From Calderihabitans maritimus (GTDB taxonomy: Bacteria > Bacillota > KKC1 > Calderihabitantales > Calderihabitantaceae), in NCBI RefSeq assembly GCF_002207765.1, contig NZ_BDGJ01000125.1:1-54400 (forward strand): a stretch of 54,400 nt of DNA, in the 5' to 3' direction. Below, piece by piece: positions 18,876-28,958 of the stretch. How positions within the stretch are numbered: the stretch's first letter is position 1; every line of letters begins with the position of its first letter. The notes beneath the pieces were generated by a model. It was not told where the DNA came from and did not search any database. It was given only the letters and a program-made list of their open reading frames with translations. Position numbers and translations under genes: made by a program.

Positions 18876-19952
18876 ATGAGAACCGGGACGGCCAGGTTGC
18901 CTTTACACGGCGGACGTTGTCCCCGCTGGTTGTTTGACCGCATGAAGGAATTGGGCTCGGCCATCATAGAAGTAATTGTATACGAGTACGGCCCAGACGA
19001 GGTACTGCGGCGCTTGAGCGATCCCGTATGGTTTCAGGCTTTCGGGTGCGTGTTGGGGTTTGACTGGCATTCTTCCGGTTTGACGACAACGGTGCTGGGC
19101 GCTTTAAAGGAAGGATTGCGGGACCGGCAAAAGGATTTGGGCGTCTTTATTGCCGGGGGAAAGGGAAGAACATCTCGCAAGACGCCGGAAGAAATAGCTT
19201 TTTATGCCGAAAAATATAGCTTTGAAGTTTCGCCGGAAACACTGATCTACTCCAGCCGAATGGCCGCCAAGGTGGATAATACCGCGTTACAGGACGGTTA
19301 CCAGCTCTATCACCATGTATTTATTTTTACTGCCCACGGGCAGTGGGCGGTGGTACAGCAGGGAATGAATGAACGGTCCGGCTGGGCCCGCCGGTATCAC
19401 TGGCTGGGAGAGACAGTAAAGGATTTTGTTTGCGAGCCTCACGCGGCCATATGCTGCGACCGGCGAACGCGGGTTCTCAATATGGTAGCTGAAGAGAGCG
19501 GCAAAGCTCGTGCAGTCATTGCCGAACTGGCAAGGGACCATCCCTCCCGTACCCTCCGGGAGTTAAACCGCCTTCGCGAGCTGGACCTGCCTCAATCCCA
19601 CCATATCCCCCGCGCTGGCTATATGGATAAAATCCTCTACCAAATCTATGAACGGCAGCCGGAGGATTTTAAAGCCGTTCTGGGTGTGGAAGGGGTTGGG
19701 CCCAAGACGATTCGCGCTTTGGCGCTTGTGGCGGAGGTAACCTATGGGGCTAAAAGTAGTTTTCGCGACCCAGTAAAATATTCTTTTGCCCATGGAGGGA
19801 AGGACGGCCACCCGTTTCCCGTGGACCGGAAAGTGTATGAGAAATCAATTGAAATTTTGCGCAGGAGTCTGAGCGAAGCCCGAATAGGGCGTTCGGATAA
19901 ACTGCAGGCGCTTAAAAAGTTAAATGCTCTGGCGGAATTTTGGGAAAAATAA
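18876..19952 (+). CDS. DUF763 domain-containing protein
   Basis: A 358-residue protein of the DUF763 family, recognised by its N-terminus (RTGTARLPLHGGRCPRWLFDRM) and central VFIFTAHGQWAVVQQGM region. The family is found in thermophilic bacteria and archaea. It may be nucleic-acid associated, since a helix-hairpin-helix-like GVEGVGPKTIRALALVAEV lies around residues 273-291 and the segment includes a downstream HGGKDGHPFPVDRKVY like DNA-glycosylase partners. That link is inference. It stands alone between the spoIVA terminator and the methionine riboswitch promoter. Confidence 0.8.
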   Translation: MRTGTARLPLHGGRCPRWLFDRMKELGSAIIEVIVYEYGPDEVLRRLSDPVWFQAFGCVLGFDWHSSGLTTTVLGALKEGLRDRQKDLGVFIAGGKGRTSRKTPEEIAFYAEKYSFEVSPETLIYSSRMAAKVDNTALQDGYQLYHHVFIFTAHGQWAVVQQGMNERSGWARRYHWLGETVKDFVCEPHAAICCDRRTRVLNMVAEESGKARAVIAELARDHPSRTLRELNRLRELDLPQSHHIPRAGYMDKILYQIYERQPEDFKAVLGVEGVGPKTIRALALVAEVTYGAKSSFRDPVKYSFAHGGKDGHPFPVDRKVYEKSIEILRRSLSEARIGRSDKLQALKKLNALAEFWEK

Positions 19953-19977
19953 TTTTTATTGTCTGTTCGGTCATATC

Positions 19978-20006
19978 TTGACATTAACTATAAAATGCTG
20001 TATAGT
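19978..20006 (+). promoter_or_regulatory. Sigma-A promoter of the metY-metX transcript
   Basis: TTGACA (19978-19983), a 17-base spacer and TATAGT (20001-20006) make an almost ideal housekeeping promoter. It sits about 40 bases before the SAM-I aptamer, so the predicted transcript starts near 20013. Confidence 0.85.
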
Positions 20007-20047
20007 AAAATTCACTATAACCTAAAAACTGCATACGAGGCTTTCAA

Positions 20048-20220
20048 CTCTTATCGAGAGAGGTGGAGGGACTGGCCCGATGAAACCCGGCAACCTTCTC
20101 GCATTAGAGGTCAGCGAGAAAGGTGCCAATTCCTGCAGGAAGGTTATCTTCCTGAGAGATAAGAGGGGTAAGCTGGAAAAATGCCAAGCTGCCTCTTCTT
20201 ATCTCAGAAGAGGCTTTTTT
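20048..20220 (+). promoter_or_regulatory. SAM-I (S-box) riboswitch with terminator
   Basis: The conserved S-box core is present (AGAGGTGGAGGGACTGGCCC and GATGAAACCCGGCAACC around 20059-20095). P1 is CTCTTATC (20048-20055) pairing with GATAAGAG (20158-20165). The expression platform is a terminator, GCCTCTTCT/AGAAGAGGC (20191-20215) followed by six T residues. The P1 3' strand GAGATAAGAGG is complementary to CCTCTTCTTATCTC in the terminator, giving the expected antiterminator alternative. High S-adenosylmethionine should therefore stop transcription before metY. Confidence 0.96.
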
Positions 20221-20256
20221 AATTGCCTTTTAGGCTGGTATCCCGCCTGGGAATAG

Positions 20257-21561
<1,305 letters not shown>

Positions 21562-21623
21562 TCGTCTGCAGAGATAGCTGCCTAAGACGGGCGGCGTTCT
21601 CTTAATTAAGGTAGGTGACCGAC

Positions 21624-22733
21624 ATGCCTGCAGTAGGAATTGTGGAAACTAAATATGTCAACCTTGGCGAGTTTCAGTTAGAGAGCGGTGCCCGACTTCC
21701 GGAAGTTACCGTTGCTTACGAAACTTACGGCCAGTTGAATGCTGAAGGTACCAACGCGGTGCTGGTACTTCATGCTCTTACCGGAGATGCCCATGTAGCC
21801 GGGAAACATGATCCCCAGGACAAACTGCCGGGCTGGTGGGATCCCCTGGTGGGGCCGGGAAGAGCCATAGATACTAACAAATACTTTGTGGTTTGTTCTA
21901 ACGTATTGGGCGGGTGTTACGGGACCACGGGGCCTGCTTCCGTCAACCCTGAAACAGGTAAACCTTACGGGATGTCCTTTCCGGTGGTTACCATCCGTGA
22001 CATGGTTCGGCTGCAGAAGAAACTGGTGGATACTCTGGGAATTAAGAGACTTGTCTGTGCTATCGGCGGTTCGATGGGGGGTATGCAGGCCCTGGAGTGG
22101 GCGGTAACTTATCCCGATTTTTTGGATAGTGTGATACCTATTGCCACCTCCGGACGCCTGTCCGCCCAGGCCATTGCCTATAATGAAGTGCAGCGTCAGG
22201 CCATAATCATGGACCCTAACTGGAACAACGGGGATTACTACGGACGGGAAGTCCCTGCTCGAGGTTTATCCCTGGCCCGCATGATCGGGACCATTACGTA
22301 CAAGAGCGATGAGTCATGGAACTTTAAATTCGGTCGGGCCTTTAACGGCAAACAAAACGGGGGCTACTACTCCTTCAACAGCCGGTTTGAGGTAGAAAAT
22401 TATCTTCATTACCAGGGGATGAAGCTGGTTAAGCGTTTTGATGCCAACTGCTACCTTTATCTAACCAAGGCGATGGACCTCCACGACGTGGGGCGGGGCT
22501 ACCCTTCGTACAAGGAAGCGTTACAACGCATCAGGGCCAAATGTCTGATGATAGGCATCCGTTCGGACATCCTTTACCCGCCTCACTATCAAAAGGAAGT
22601 TGCCGAAATACTGCGGGAGGCAGGAAGGCCCGCGTACTATATGGAACTGAATTCTCCTTACGGCCACGACGCCTTCCTCATTGAGTTTGATATGATGACT
22701 CCGATAATCCGGGGGTTTCTCGAGAGTATATAA
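21624..22733 (+). CDS. metXA: Homoserine O-acetyltransferase
   Basis: A 369-residue alpha/beta-hydrolase-fold enzyme that acetylates homoserine with acetyl-CoA. It shows LHALTGDAH near residue 52, GGCYGTTGPAS, the nucleophile elbow GGSMGGMQALEWA (about 146-158), and near the C-terminus DILYPP and GHDAFLIE, which carry the catalytic Asp and His. ATG 21624 has AAGGTAGG at good distance; an in-frame GTG at 21615 is less well placed. It is the second gene of the SAM-riboswitch transcript. No T-tailed terminator follows; a GC-rich inverted-repeat element begins six bases after the stop. Confidence 0.95.
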   Translation: MPAVGIVETKYVNLGEFQLESGARLPEVTVAYETYGQLNAEGTNAVLVLHALTGDAHVAGKHDPQDKLPGWWDPLVGPGRAIDTNKYFVVCSNVLGGCYGTTGPASVNPETGKPYGMSFPVVTIRDMVRLQKKLVDTLGIKRLVCAIGGSMGGMQALEWAVTYPDFLDSVIPIATSGRLSAQAIAYNEVQRQAIIMDPNWNNGDYYGREVPARGLSLARMIGTITYKSDESWNFKFGRAFNGKQNGGYYSFNSRFEVENYLHYQGMKLVKRFDANCYLYLTKAMDLHDVGRGYPSYKEALQRIRAKCLMIGIRSDILYPPHYQKEVAEILREAGRPAYYMELNSPYGHDAFLIEFDMMTPIIRGFLESI

Positions 22734-22738
22734 AATAG

Positions 22739-22946
22739 GGCTCTATTGTTCCCGCTCGCTCCGGAAATCTGCGCAGGCCAAACTAGGGCTCGATCTCGAC
22801 CTGCGGCGGGCTCCCCGGCAAATTCGCCATCCTTGGCTCAGGTTGCCGGCCTCGCGCCTCCTGCGCTCGGGCCCGCCTCCGGCCTCGCTCTCGCCAAGTT
22901 TGGCTCCTGCTCGATTTAATGTCGCTTCGCCGGGAACAATAGAGCC
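22739..22946. repeat. GC-rich intergenic element with 16-bp terminal inverted repeats
   Basis: A 208-bp block is bounded by GGCTCTATTGTTCCCG (22739-22754) and its exact reverse complement (22931-22946). The interior is also an imperfect palindrome: CAGG-CCAAACTAGG on the left matches CAGGAGCCAAACTTGG read from the other strand, and a GGCGGGC/GCCCGCC pair lies further in. Composition is far more GC-rich than the flanks. Degenerate copies of the terminal motif occur nearby: GTGAACAATAG near 22999-23009 and CTATTGCTCCC near 23025-23035. It looks like a MITE-like or palindromic intergenic repeat. A minus-strand ORF across it (22743-22991) is low complexity and is not called as a gene. Confidence 0.7.
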
Positions 22947-23027
22947 ACTTGCTGGGGACTGGGGGATGTAGGCGAAGGCGACCTCCTCCAATTTATTGTG
23001 AACAATAGACGCACAAATAGAAAACTA

Positions 23028-23056
23028 TTGCTCCCCCGGTCGAGTCATGTTATAAT
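23028..23056 (+). promoter_or_regulatory. Sigma-A promoter of the hom operon
   Basis: TTGCTC (23028-23033), a 17-base spacer and a perfect TATAAT (23051-23056) precede the ACT-domain gene. The leader would be only about 13 bases, leaving just enough space for its ribosome-binding site. The -35 lies inside the degenerate CTATTGCTCCC copy of the adjacent repeat. Confidence 0.65.
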
Positions 23057-23075
23057 GTCTACCGTATGAGGATGG

Positions 23076-23564
23076 ATGTATATTCTCCGTAAACACATTC
23101 TCGAGGGGGGATTATCTACGGCGGAGCGAGGAGAACGGTTTTACCTGGTGAGGGAGAGCATCCTGCCGGAAGCCATACGAAAGACCGCTCTGGTTAAAAT
23201 GCTCCTCGATAAGGGCGAAGCCAAAACGGTCAATGAAGCAGTGGCCAAGGCGGGACTGAGCCGCAGCGCCTACTACAAGTACAGGGACGGCGTTTTTCCC
23301 TTTTATACGGCGGCCCAGGAGAAAATAGTCACTCTATCTCTCACCCTGGAACACAGGGCGGGAGTGCTTTCACGAGTACTCAACACTATTGCCGGTGCTA
23401 GGGGCAATATTCTCACCATTAATCAAAACATCCCCCTCCAGGGACTGGCTCATGTCTCCATATCCCTGGAGACGGCGGAACTCCGGGAAAATTTGGAGGA
23501 CGTATTGTATAAGCTGCGCCATCTCGACGGAGTAAAAAAGGTAGAAATAGTGGGGCAAAGCTGA
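23076..23564 (+). CDS. UPF0735 ACT domain-containing protein (PheB-like)
   Basis: A 162-residue protein resembling Bacillus PheB. Residues about 20-70 form a small helix-turn-helix-like segment (VNEAVAKAGLSRSAYYKYRDGVFPFY) and residues 85-160 an ACT domain (LEHRAGVLSRVLNTIAGARGNILTINQNIP). ACT domains bind amino acids, so a regulatory role in the downstream threonine/lysine genes is likely but unproven. Compared with the family it has about 16 extra N-terminal residues. No better start codon exists between ATG 23076 and the conserved FYLVRESILP, so ATG 23076 is kept. Confidence 0.85.
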   Translation: MYILRKHILEGGLSTAERGERFYLVRESILPEAIRKTALVKMLLDKGEAKTVNEAVAKAGLSRSAYYKYRDGVFPFYTAAQEKIVTLSLTLEHRAGVLSRVLNTIAGARGNILTINQNIPLQGLAHVSISLETAELRENLEDVLYKLRHLDGVKKVEIVGQS

Positions 23565-23583
23565 ATTGCAAGGAGGTCTGAAG

Positions 23584-24882
23584 GTGAGCAAAGATTCTGT
23601 CCAGATAGGTCTGTTGGGCCTGGGTACGGTAGGCACCGGAGTACTCAAGGTCCTCACGCAAAACAGTAGCGACATTGAACAAAAGGTAGGTAAAAAAATA
23701 GAAGTTAAAAAGATTCTGGTACGGGATATCAACAAGCCGCGGCGGGTGGAGGTCGACCCTTCCCTTCTTACTACCGAAGTCCAGGACATTCTGGAAGATG
23801 AGGATATTGATATTGTGGTCGAGGTGATGGGAGGCATTGAGCCGGCAAAAGACTATGTACTGGAAGCCCTCCACCGCGGTAAAAATGTGGTTACGGCCAA
23901 TAAAGACCTGCTTGCCGAATACGGGAAAGAACTCTTTGAAGCCTCTGCGGAGCACAGTTCCGACTTGTTTTTTGAGGCCAGTGTAGCCGGCGGCATTCCC
24001 ATTATTCGGCCTTTAAAGGAATGCCTGGCGGGTAACCGCATTGAGGAAGTAATGGGAATCATTAACGGTACTACCAACTACATTCTTACTAAAATGACCA
24101 CTGAGGGCAGCGATTTTGAGGAGGTACTGAAGCAGGCCCAGGAACTGGGTTATGCCGAAGCCGACCCGACGGCCGATGTGAAAGGCTACGATGCGGCCCG
24201 CAAAATAGCCATCCTGGCCTCGATAGCTTTTGGTACGCGGGTTACTTTCCGGGATGTTTATGTAGAAGGCATTACCGAGATCAGTAGGGAAGATATAGAG
24301 TACGCTCGCGAACTCGGCTATGTTATTAAACTGCTGGGTATCGCCAGGGAAAAGGACGGCGTGGTGGAGGTCAGGGTTCACCCGGCTTTGATTCCGGTAT
24401 GCCATCCGCTGGCTGCGGTTAACGATGTCTTCAATGCCGTCTTCGTCCGGGGCGATGCCGTGGGAGAGGCCATGTTCTACGGCAGGGGTGCCGGAGAACT
24501 GCCGACTGCCAGCGCCGTGGTAGGCGACATTATAGAAGTTGCCCGGGACTTGAATCTCGGTGTAACGGGAAGGATTGCCTGCACCTGTTTTACCCAGAAG
24601 AGGATCAAACCTATTGGCGAAGTTGAGACTAAATTTTACCTGCGTCTAAAGGTGAAGGACCAACCGGGAGTGCTGGCCGGCATTGCCAGTGTATTCGGAA
24701 ATATGGACGTAAGCCTGGCTTCGGTTATTCAAAAGCGCCGGGAAGAGGATTGGGCAGAGATTGTTTTGATTACCCACCAAGTACAGGAGAAAAATCTCAG
24801 GGATGCCCTTACTATCATCCGGAATTTATCCACGGTTGATTCTGTAGGTAACGTTATTAGAGTAGAAGGGAGCGAAGACTAA
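23584..24882 (+). CDS. hom: Homoserine dehydrogenase
   Basis: A 432-residue enzyme that reduces aspartate semialdehyde to homoserine. It has the nucleotide-binding [16 protein letters not shown] at the N-terminus, [17 protein letters not shown] near residue 105, the catalytic-region [14 protein letters not shown] and [15 protein letters not shown], and a C-terminal ACT domain ([21 protein letters not shown]) for threonine feedback. GTG 23584 lies seven bases after AGGAGG (23571-23576); an upstream TTG at 23566 precedes that site and is not used. It is followed by thrC with a one-base overlap. Confidence 0.96.
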   Translation: MSKDSVQIGLLGLGTVGTGVLKVLTQNSSDIEQKVGKKIEVKKILVRDINKPRRVEVDPSLLTTEVQDILEDEDIDIVVEVMGGIEPAKDYVLEALHRGKNVVTANKDLLAEYGKELFEASAEHSSDLFFEASVAGGIPIIRPLKECLAGNRIEEVMGIINGTTNYILTKMTTEGSDFEEVLKQAQELGYAEADPTADVKGYDAARKIAILASIAFGTRVTFRDVYVEGITEISREDIEYARELGYVIKLLGIAREKDGVVEVRVHPALIPVCHPLAAVNDVFNAVFVRGDAVGEAMFYGRGAGELPTASAVVGDIIEVARDLNLGVTGRIACTCFTQKRIKPIGEVETKFYLRLKVKDQPGVLAGIASVFGNMDVSLASVIQKRREEDWAEIVLITHQVQEKNLRDALTIIRNLSTVDSVGNVIRVEGSED

Positions 24883-25931
24883 TGGTCTGGCCGGGAGTTC
24901 TGGCAGCATACAAGGAATACCTGCCGGTTACTGATAAAACACCGTTGATTACTTTGAATGAAGGGAATACCCCTCTCATTAAATCCGAGAACCTTTCGCG
25001 GGAGCTAGGTGTCCGAATTTACTTCAAATACGAAGGTATGAACCCCACGGGTTCTTTCAAGGACCGGGGTATGGTCATGGCGGTGGCCAAAGCGCTGGAA
25101 GAAGGTTCCCGGGCCGTCATGTGCGCATCTACCGGCAACACCTCGGCGGCAGCAGCGGCTTACGCGGCTCGCTGTGGCCTGAGATGCAGTGTGGTTATCC
25201 CCGAAGGCAACATTGCTTTAGGTAAACTGGCCCAGGCTTTAATCTACGGCGCAAGGGTTATTGCGCTGCAGGGTAATTTTGATGACGCCTTAAAAATTGT
25301 CCGGAGCATAACCGAAAAGCATCCCATTACCTTGGTGAACTCCATCAATCCTTACCGCATTGAAGGACAGAAGACCGCTGCTTTCGAAGTTTGCGACCAA
25401 CTGGGAGAAGCACCCAACTACCTGGCTATTCCCGTGGGAAATGCCGGTAACATAACTGCCTATTGGAAAGGTTTCAAGGAGTACCATCAGAAAGGTAAAA
25501 TTGCGTCTTTGCCCAGAATGATTGGATTTCAGGCGGAGGGTGCCGCTCCCATTGTACGGGGCGAAGTAGTGCCGAAACCGGAAACGGTGGCTACTGCCAT
25601 TCGTATCGGCAACCCTGCCAGCTGGAAGGGGGCGGTTAACGCTGCCCAAGAGTCGGGCGGATTCATTGATTGTGTCAGCGATGCAGAAATACTGCAGGCG
25701 CAGAGCCTGTTGGCTAGCCGGGAGGGTATTTTTGCCGAACCTGCCTCCGCCGCCTCCCTGGCCGGGGTAATTAAATACGCGCGTAAAGGGTACTTCAAGC
25801 CTACGGATAAAGTGGTATGCGTTTTGACGGGCCACGGGCTGAAAGATCCGGATATTGCTATTAAACAGATAACGGAACCTGTATCGGTCCCGGTGGACGA
25901 GGAAGCGGTACTGGAAATTGTCTTAGGTTGA
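24882..25931 (+). CDS. thrC: Threonine synthase
   Basis: A 349-residue PLP enzyme that converts phosphohomoserine to threonine. It carries the PLP-lysine motif [16 protein letters not shown] (about 50-65), [15 protein letters not shown], and the PLP-phosphate-binding [15 protein letters not shown]. The length matches the short form of Gram-positive bacteria. ATG 24882 overlaps the hom stop (TAATG). No thrB (homoserine kinase) gene is visible in this operon, so phosphohomoserine must come from a kinase encoded elsewhere. Confidence 0.95.
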   Translation: MVWPGVLAAYKEYLPVTDKTPLITLNEGNTPLIKSENLSRELGVRIYFKYEGMNPTGSFKDRGMVMAVAKALEEGSRAVMCASTGNTSAAAAAYAARCGLRCSVVIPEGNIALGKLAQALIYGARVIALQGNFDDALKIVRSITEKHPITLVNSINPYRIEGQKTAAFEVCDQLGEAPNYLAIPVGNAGNITAYWKGFKEYHQKGKIASLPRMIGFQAEGAAPIVRGEVVPKPETVATAIRIGNPASWKGAVNAAQESGGFIDCVSDAEILQAQSLLASREGIFAEPASAASLAGVIKYARKGYFKPTDKVVCVLTGHGLKDPDIAIKQITEPVSVPVDEEAVLEIVLG

Positions 25932-25957
25932 TGAAGAAGTGAGGAGGTCATGGAGCT

Positions 25958-27199
25958 ATGGCATTAGTGGTACAAAAATACGGCGGCAGCTCAGTAGCTG
26001 ACGCGGAAAAAATCAGAAGGGTTGCCCGGCGGGTGGTTGAATGCTACAAGAAAGGCAACCAGGTGGTAGTGGTAGTTTCGGCTATGGGAGATACTACCGA
26101 TGAACTGATATCCAAAGCAAGAGAGGTTACGGAAAATCCTCCGGATCGGGAGATGGACATGCTTTTGGCTACCGGAGAACAACAGTCGATAGCTCTGCTG
26201 GCCATGGCCATTCAGGCTTTAGGTTACCCGGTGATATCTCTGACCGGACCCCAGGCAGGCATACTAACGGATAATGTTCATACGAAGGCTAAAATTCTGG
26301 AGGTAAGTTCAGATCGCCTTTTGAAGGAACTGGGGGAAGGAAAGATAGTTATAGTTGCCGGCTTCCAGGGCATTACCATGGATAATGAAATTACCACTTT
26401 GGGCCGGGGTGGTTCCGACACCACTGCCGTAGCCATCGCTGCTGCTCTAAAGGCAGATGTCTGCGAAATCTTTACCGATGTAGACGGCGTTTTCACTGCC
26501 GATCCCCGTCTGGTTCCCTCTGCGAGAAAATTATCCCGTATTTCCTATGATGAAATGCTGGAATTGGCCAGTCTGGGAGCTCTGGTCCTGCAGCCCAGGG
26601 CGGTGGAATTTGCCAAACAATACCACGTCCGGCTGCACGTTCGTTCCAGCTTTAACTATAACGAAGGGACAATAGTGGAGGAGGTAAGTGACATGGAAAA
26701 GGAAATGGTAGTCAGTGGGGTAGCCCATGACCTGAATGTGGCTAAGATTACCGTTTTTGATGTTCCCGACCGGCCGGGAATTGCCTGCCGCCTGTTCTCC
26801 GCCCTGGCTCGGGAAAGCATAAATGTGGATATGATTGTTCAAAGCCAGATGCGCAACGAAATAAATAATATTTCGTTTACTATTGGTAAAGACGACCTGA
26901 GAAAGGCTGTGGGCATCATCGAGAGAATAAAAGGGGAAATTGGGGCCAGCGGTTTTAGCTACGATGATTCAGTGGCCAAGGTTTCCATCGTAGGAGCCGG
27001 AATGATCACCAACCCCGGTGTGGCGGCCCGCATGTTTGAGGCGCTGGCCGAGGAAGATATCAACATTCAGATGATCAGTACTTCGGAAATCAAGGTTTCC
27101 TGTATTATCGATGCCCAGGAAATCCAAAAGGCAGTTCTAGCTCTGCACAAAAAATTTGGCCTGGAGGCAAAGGAGAAAGATAACCAGGCTACCGCGTAA
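25958..27199 (+). CDS. lysC: Aspartate kinase
   Basis: A 413-residue kinase for the first step of the aspartate family pathway. It starts [20 protein letters not shown] (KYGGSSV signature), has [18 protein letters not shown] and [13 protein letters not shown], and ends in two ACT domains (about 265-330 and 345-400) typical of lysine/threonine feedback control. ATG 25958 follows GGAGG. It closes the ACT-hom-thrC-lysC operon, in which threonine, methionine and lysine precursors are made together. Confidence 0.96.
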   Translation: MALVVQKYGGSSVADAEKIRRVARRVVECYKKGNQVVVVVSAMGDTTDELISKAREVTENPPDREMDMLLATGEQQSIALLAMAIQALGYPVISLTGPQAGILTDNVHTKAKILEVSSDRLLKELGEGKIVIVAGFQGITMDNEITTLGRGGSDTTAVAIAAALKADVCEIFTDVDGVFTADPRLVPSARKLSRISYDEMLELASLGALVLQPRAVEFAKQYHVRLHVRSSFNYNEGTIVEEVSDMEKEMVVSGVAHDLNVAKITVFDVPDRPGIACRLFSALARESINVDMIVQSQMRNEINNISFTIGKDDLRKAVGIIERIKGEIGASGFSYDDSVAKVSIVGAGMITNPGVAARMFEALAEEDINIQMISTSEIKVSCIIDAQEIQKAVLALHKKFGLEAKEKDNQATA

Positions 27200-27258
27200 C
27201 AGTTTAAACAGTACTAACCGGGAGCCCCTGCACATATACATCTACGGGAGTGGTAGTT

Positions 27259-28314
27259 ATGCGGATAATTTATTGGTGGTGGCTCTCGGCTTTTATTTTT
27301 TGCCTTTTCTTAACCTATCCAGAGGTAGCCGGGGGAGAGGAATCGGTAAGGGTATATATCACCGGCAGTAAAGCAGGTAAGGTTCGCTTTTATACTGCCG
27401 ACCCGACGCATGAAATTCCGGTATACGTTGATGGCGCCAGAGTTTATTTTTATCCTCCGGCTCTAGTATTCAAAGGCCCCGGCTGTGAGGGACGTACCAT
27501 GATTCCTCTGCGGGTGCTGGCGGAATTTCTGGGTGCCCGGGTAGGCTGGGAAGAGGATACGCGCAGCATTACAGTCACCAGGGGAGAGGATGAAATAAGG
27601 CTGATTGCAAACGAGTTTACCGCCTTTCGCAACGGCCGCCCCTTTTCCTTGGAGATACCTCCCGTGCTGATAAATAACCGGACGTATGCACCTCTCAGGT
27701 TTTTCAGCGAAGGCCTGGGCTACATGGTGAAATGGGACGACGCCAGTGGTAGTGTTTTTATTAACAGTTCCGGCAACCAACTGCGCGTAGAGCCGCAAAG
27801 TATTTACAGCCGGTTCCGGGAGCCCTTTATCCGGGAAGCGATTAACTACGGCAGGGCCTACCGGTATGCGGGACTTACGAGTTTTTTCCGGGAATGGACG
27901 GTTAGGGCAGGCAAGGAGGCCGATGCTCCCGTAGCCCGGCTGGAAACCGCCTTCAGCGCCCTGGCTCAAATGGCTCGCACGGCAGCCAAAACCAATCGCT
28001 CACTAACCGAAAAGGGAATTGAAAAGATTTTGACGGAACACCGGGATAAGTTGATCTTTTACCTTTCATTTAACCGGAAGAAAAGCGAGGCACCGGTCAA
28101 GTACCGGGCTTACCTGGAACAGCGTGATAACCGGATAGTTCCCGTTGGCCAAAGAACCGAGGAAGAATTTATCAGCGGCAACCGGCACCGGGTTAAGATC
28201 CGGTTGGAGTTTTCTTCCCGCCGTATAGATACCGCTTCTTCTGTGAAGCTGGTAGTACTGTCTTCCCAGGGAGAAAAATTTACCTTTGATTTTGACCTTG
28301 GTAAAATAAGGTAA
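27259..28314 (+). CDS. Secreted protein with copper-amine-oxidase N-terminal-like (stalk) domain
   Basis: A 351-residue protein with a signal peptide (IIYWWWLSAFIFCLFLTYPEVAGG). Residues about 45-175 contain the repeated stalk-domain pattern: PVYVDGARVYFYPPALVFKG, RTMIPLRVLAEFLGARVGWEED, and PVLINNRTYAPLRFFSEGLGYMVKWDD. This domain is common on the surface of Clostridia. The C-terminal half is charged and helical with no recognised domain. The ATG at 27259 has GGGAGTGG at suitable distance and leaves a normal signal peptide; the GTG at 27250 is less likely. It is monocistronic, with no known substrate; the catalytic domain of amine oxidase is absent. Confidence 0.82.
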   Translation: MRIIYWWWLSAFIFCLFLTYPEVAGGEESVRVYITGSKAGKVRFYTADPTHEIPVYVDGARVYFYPPALVFKGPGCEGRTMIPLRVLAEFLGARVGWEEDTRSITVTRGEDEIRLIANEFTAFRNGRPFSLEIPPVLINNRTYAPLRFFSEGLGYMVKWDDASGSVFINSSGNQLRVEPQSIYSRFREPFIREAINYGRAYRYAGLTSFFREWTVRAGKEADAPVARLETAFSALAQMARTAAKTNRSLTEKGIEKILTEHRDKLIFYLSFNRKKSEAPVKYRAYLEQRDNRIVPVGQRTEEEFISGNRHRVKIRLEFSSRRIDTASSVKLVVLSSQGEKFTFDFDLGKIR

Positions 28315-28323
28315 TCGAAAATC

Positions 28324-28353
28324 TTGACCGAATGGTTAATATATGAGTAAAAT
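28324..28353 (+). promoter_or_regulatory. Possible promoter of the selenoprotein gene
   Basis: TTGACC (28324-28329) and TAAAAT (28348-28353) are separated by 18 bases in the 81-base gap before the gene. The region is AT-rich, so other -10 choices are possible. Confidence 0.4.
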
Positions 28354-28395
28354 ATAAAAAAAGTATTTGTGTAATAGCGAAAGGAGTAGATTTCG

Positions 28396-28683
28396 TTGCC
28401 GAAAGTTAAATTTACCGAGGAAGCCAAGAAATATATCTTGCAGAAAGGCGGAGAGGTTACGATTGATATTATGAAAGTCGGTGGTGGCTGATGCGGGACG
28501 CAGATGATTCCTGCCGTGTTCGCAGGTACGCCTAACAACTCCAAGTCGTATCAGAAGCTGGTTTCCGAAGGAATAAACGTTTACCTTCCCCGGAACATCA
28601 CCGTAAAGCCGGAAGGGCTGGAAATATCTTTGCGCGGTATAGCCTTCTTTAAGCAACTGGAGGTATCGGGGCTGCAGGTTTAA
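28396..28683 (+). CDS. HesB-like CC/Se-motif selenoprotein with in-frame TGA
   Basis: The frame from TTG 28396 reads for 95 codons to TAA 28681-28683, with one internal TGA at codon 32 (28489-28491). Read as selenocysteine (U), the central motif is KVGGGUCGTQMIPAVF, a redox-type U-C pair. The frame on both sides is clearly protein-like: KFTEEAKKYILQKGGEVTIDIM before it and LVSEGINVYLPRNITVKPEG after it, ending in AFFKQLEVSGLQV. This matches the HesB-like family known to occur with either CC or UC in this position. AAAGGAG precedes the TTG. A stem-loop 18 bases after the TGA fits a bacterial SECIS. It could be a broken gene, but no frameshift or other stop is present. Role unknown; thiol or iron-sulfur redox chemistry is a reasonable guess. 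Confidence 0.82.
28510..28526 (+). promoter_or_regulatory. Candidate bacterial SECIS stem-loop
   Basis: CCTGC (28510-28514) pairs with GCAGG (28522-28526) around the loop CGTGTTC. The loop contains G and U and is centred about 27 bases after the TGA, within the usual spacing for SelB recognition. Its position inside the coding region is normal for bacteria. Confidence 0.6.
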
Positions 28684-28690
28684 ATTATCA

Positions 28691-28758
28691 AGGGGATGGT
28701 AGCGATAAAGCCCCCCGACAACCGGGTGCCTCTTCAAACCTGGGCTTAGTAGTTTTTT
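28691..28758 (+). ncRNA. Unassigned structured RNA segment downstream of the selenoprotein gene
   Basis: AAGCCC (28708-28713) pairs with GGGCTT (28742-28747), enclosing a second hairpin CCCG/CGGG (28714-28717 with 28723-28726) and a single-stranded TGCCTCTTCAAACCT. A T run follows at 28753-28758. A GGGG (28692-28695) can instead pair with the CCCC of the main stem, so two states are possible. It may be only the mRNA terminator, or a small RNA or regulatory element. I could not match it to a known class. Confidence 0.4.
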
Positions 28759-28776
28759 CAATGCCGCAAGTTAGGA

Positions 28777-28806
28777 AAGCTCACCTTGTGTTTCAAGGTG
28801 GGCTTT
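28777..28806 (+). terminator. Intrinsic terminator
   Basis: AGCTCACCTTG and CAAGGTGGGCT form an 11-bp stem (one G-U pair) with a TGTTT loop, followed by TTTT. The next 150 bases up to the kinase gene are very AT-rich, with no gene seen. Confidence 0.85.
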
Positions 28807-28958
28807 TAGCTTATTTGTTGAAAAATTACGACTTTTAACCTATAGACAATTTTTAGAAGGATATTGTTGAAAAGCGACGAAAAAGACAAATAAGTATATA
28901 GTGAATTTTTTCACAAATTTTTCGAAAATTAAGTTTATGACAATACTGGAGGTATAAA

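Noticed and set aside
19959-20162. A 67-codon frame before metY
   Set aside because: It covers the promoter and SAM-I aptamer and has no coding character.
22743-22991. An 82-codon minus-strand frame across the GC-rich repeat
   Set aside because: Arg/Gly/Glu-rich low-complexity translation of a palindromic element. It lacks a ribosome-binding site, so it is treated as part of the repeat.
28684-28806. Known RNA classes (6S RNA, fluoride or molybdenum-cofactor riboswitch) for the structured segment
   Set aside because: Conserved cores of these classes could not be found by eye, and the length is too short for 6S RNA without overlapping the selenoprotein gene.
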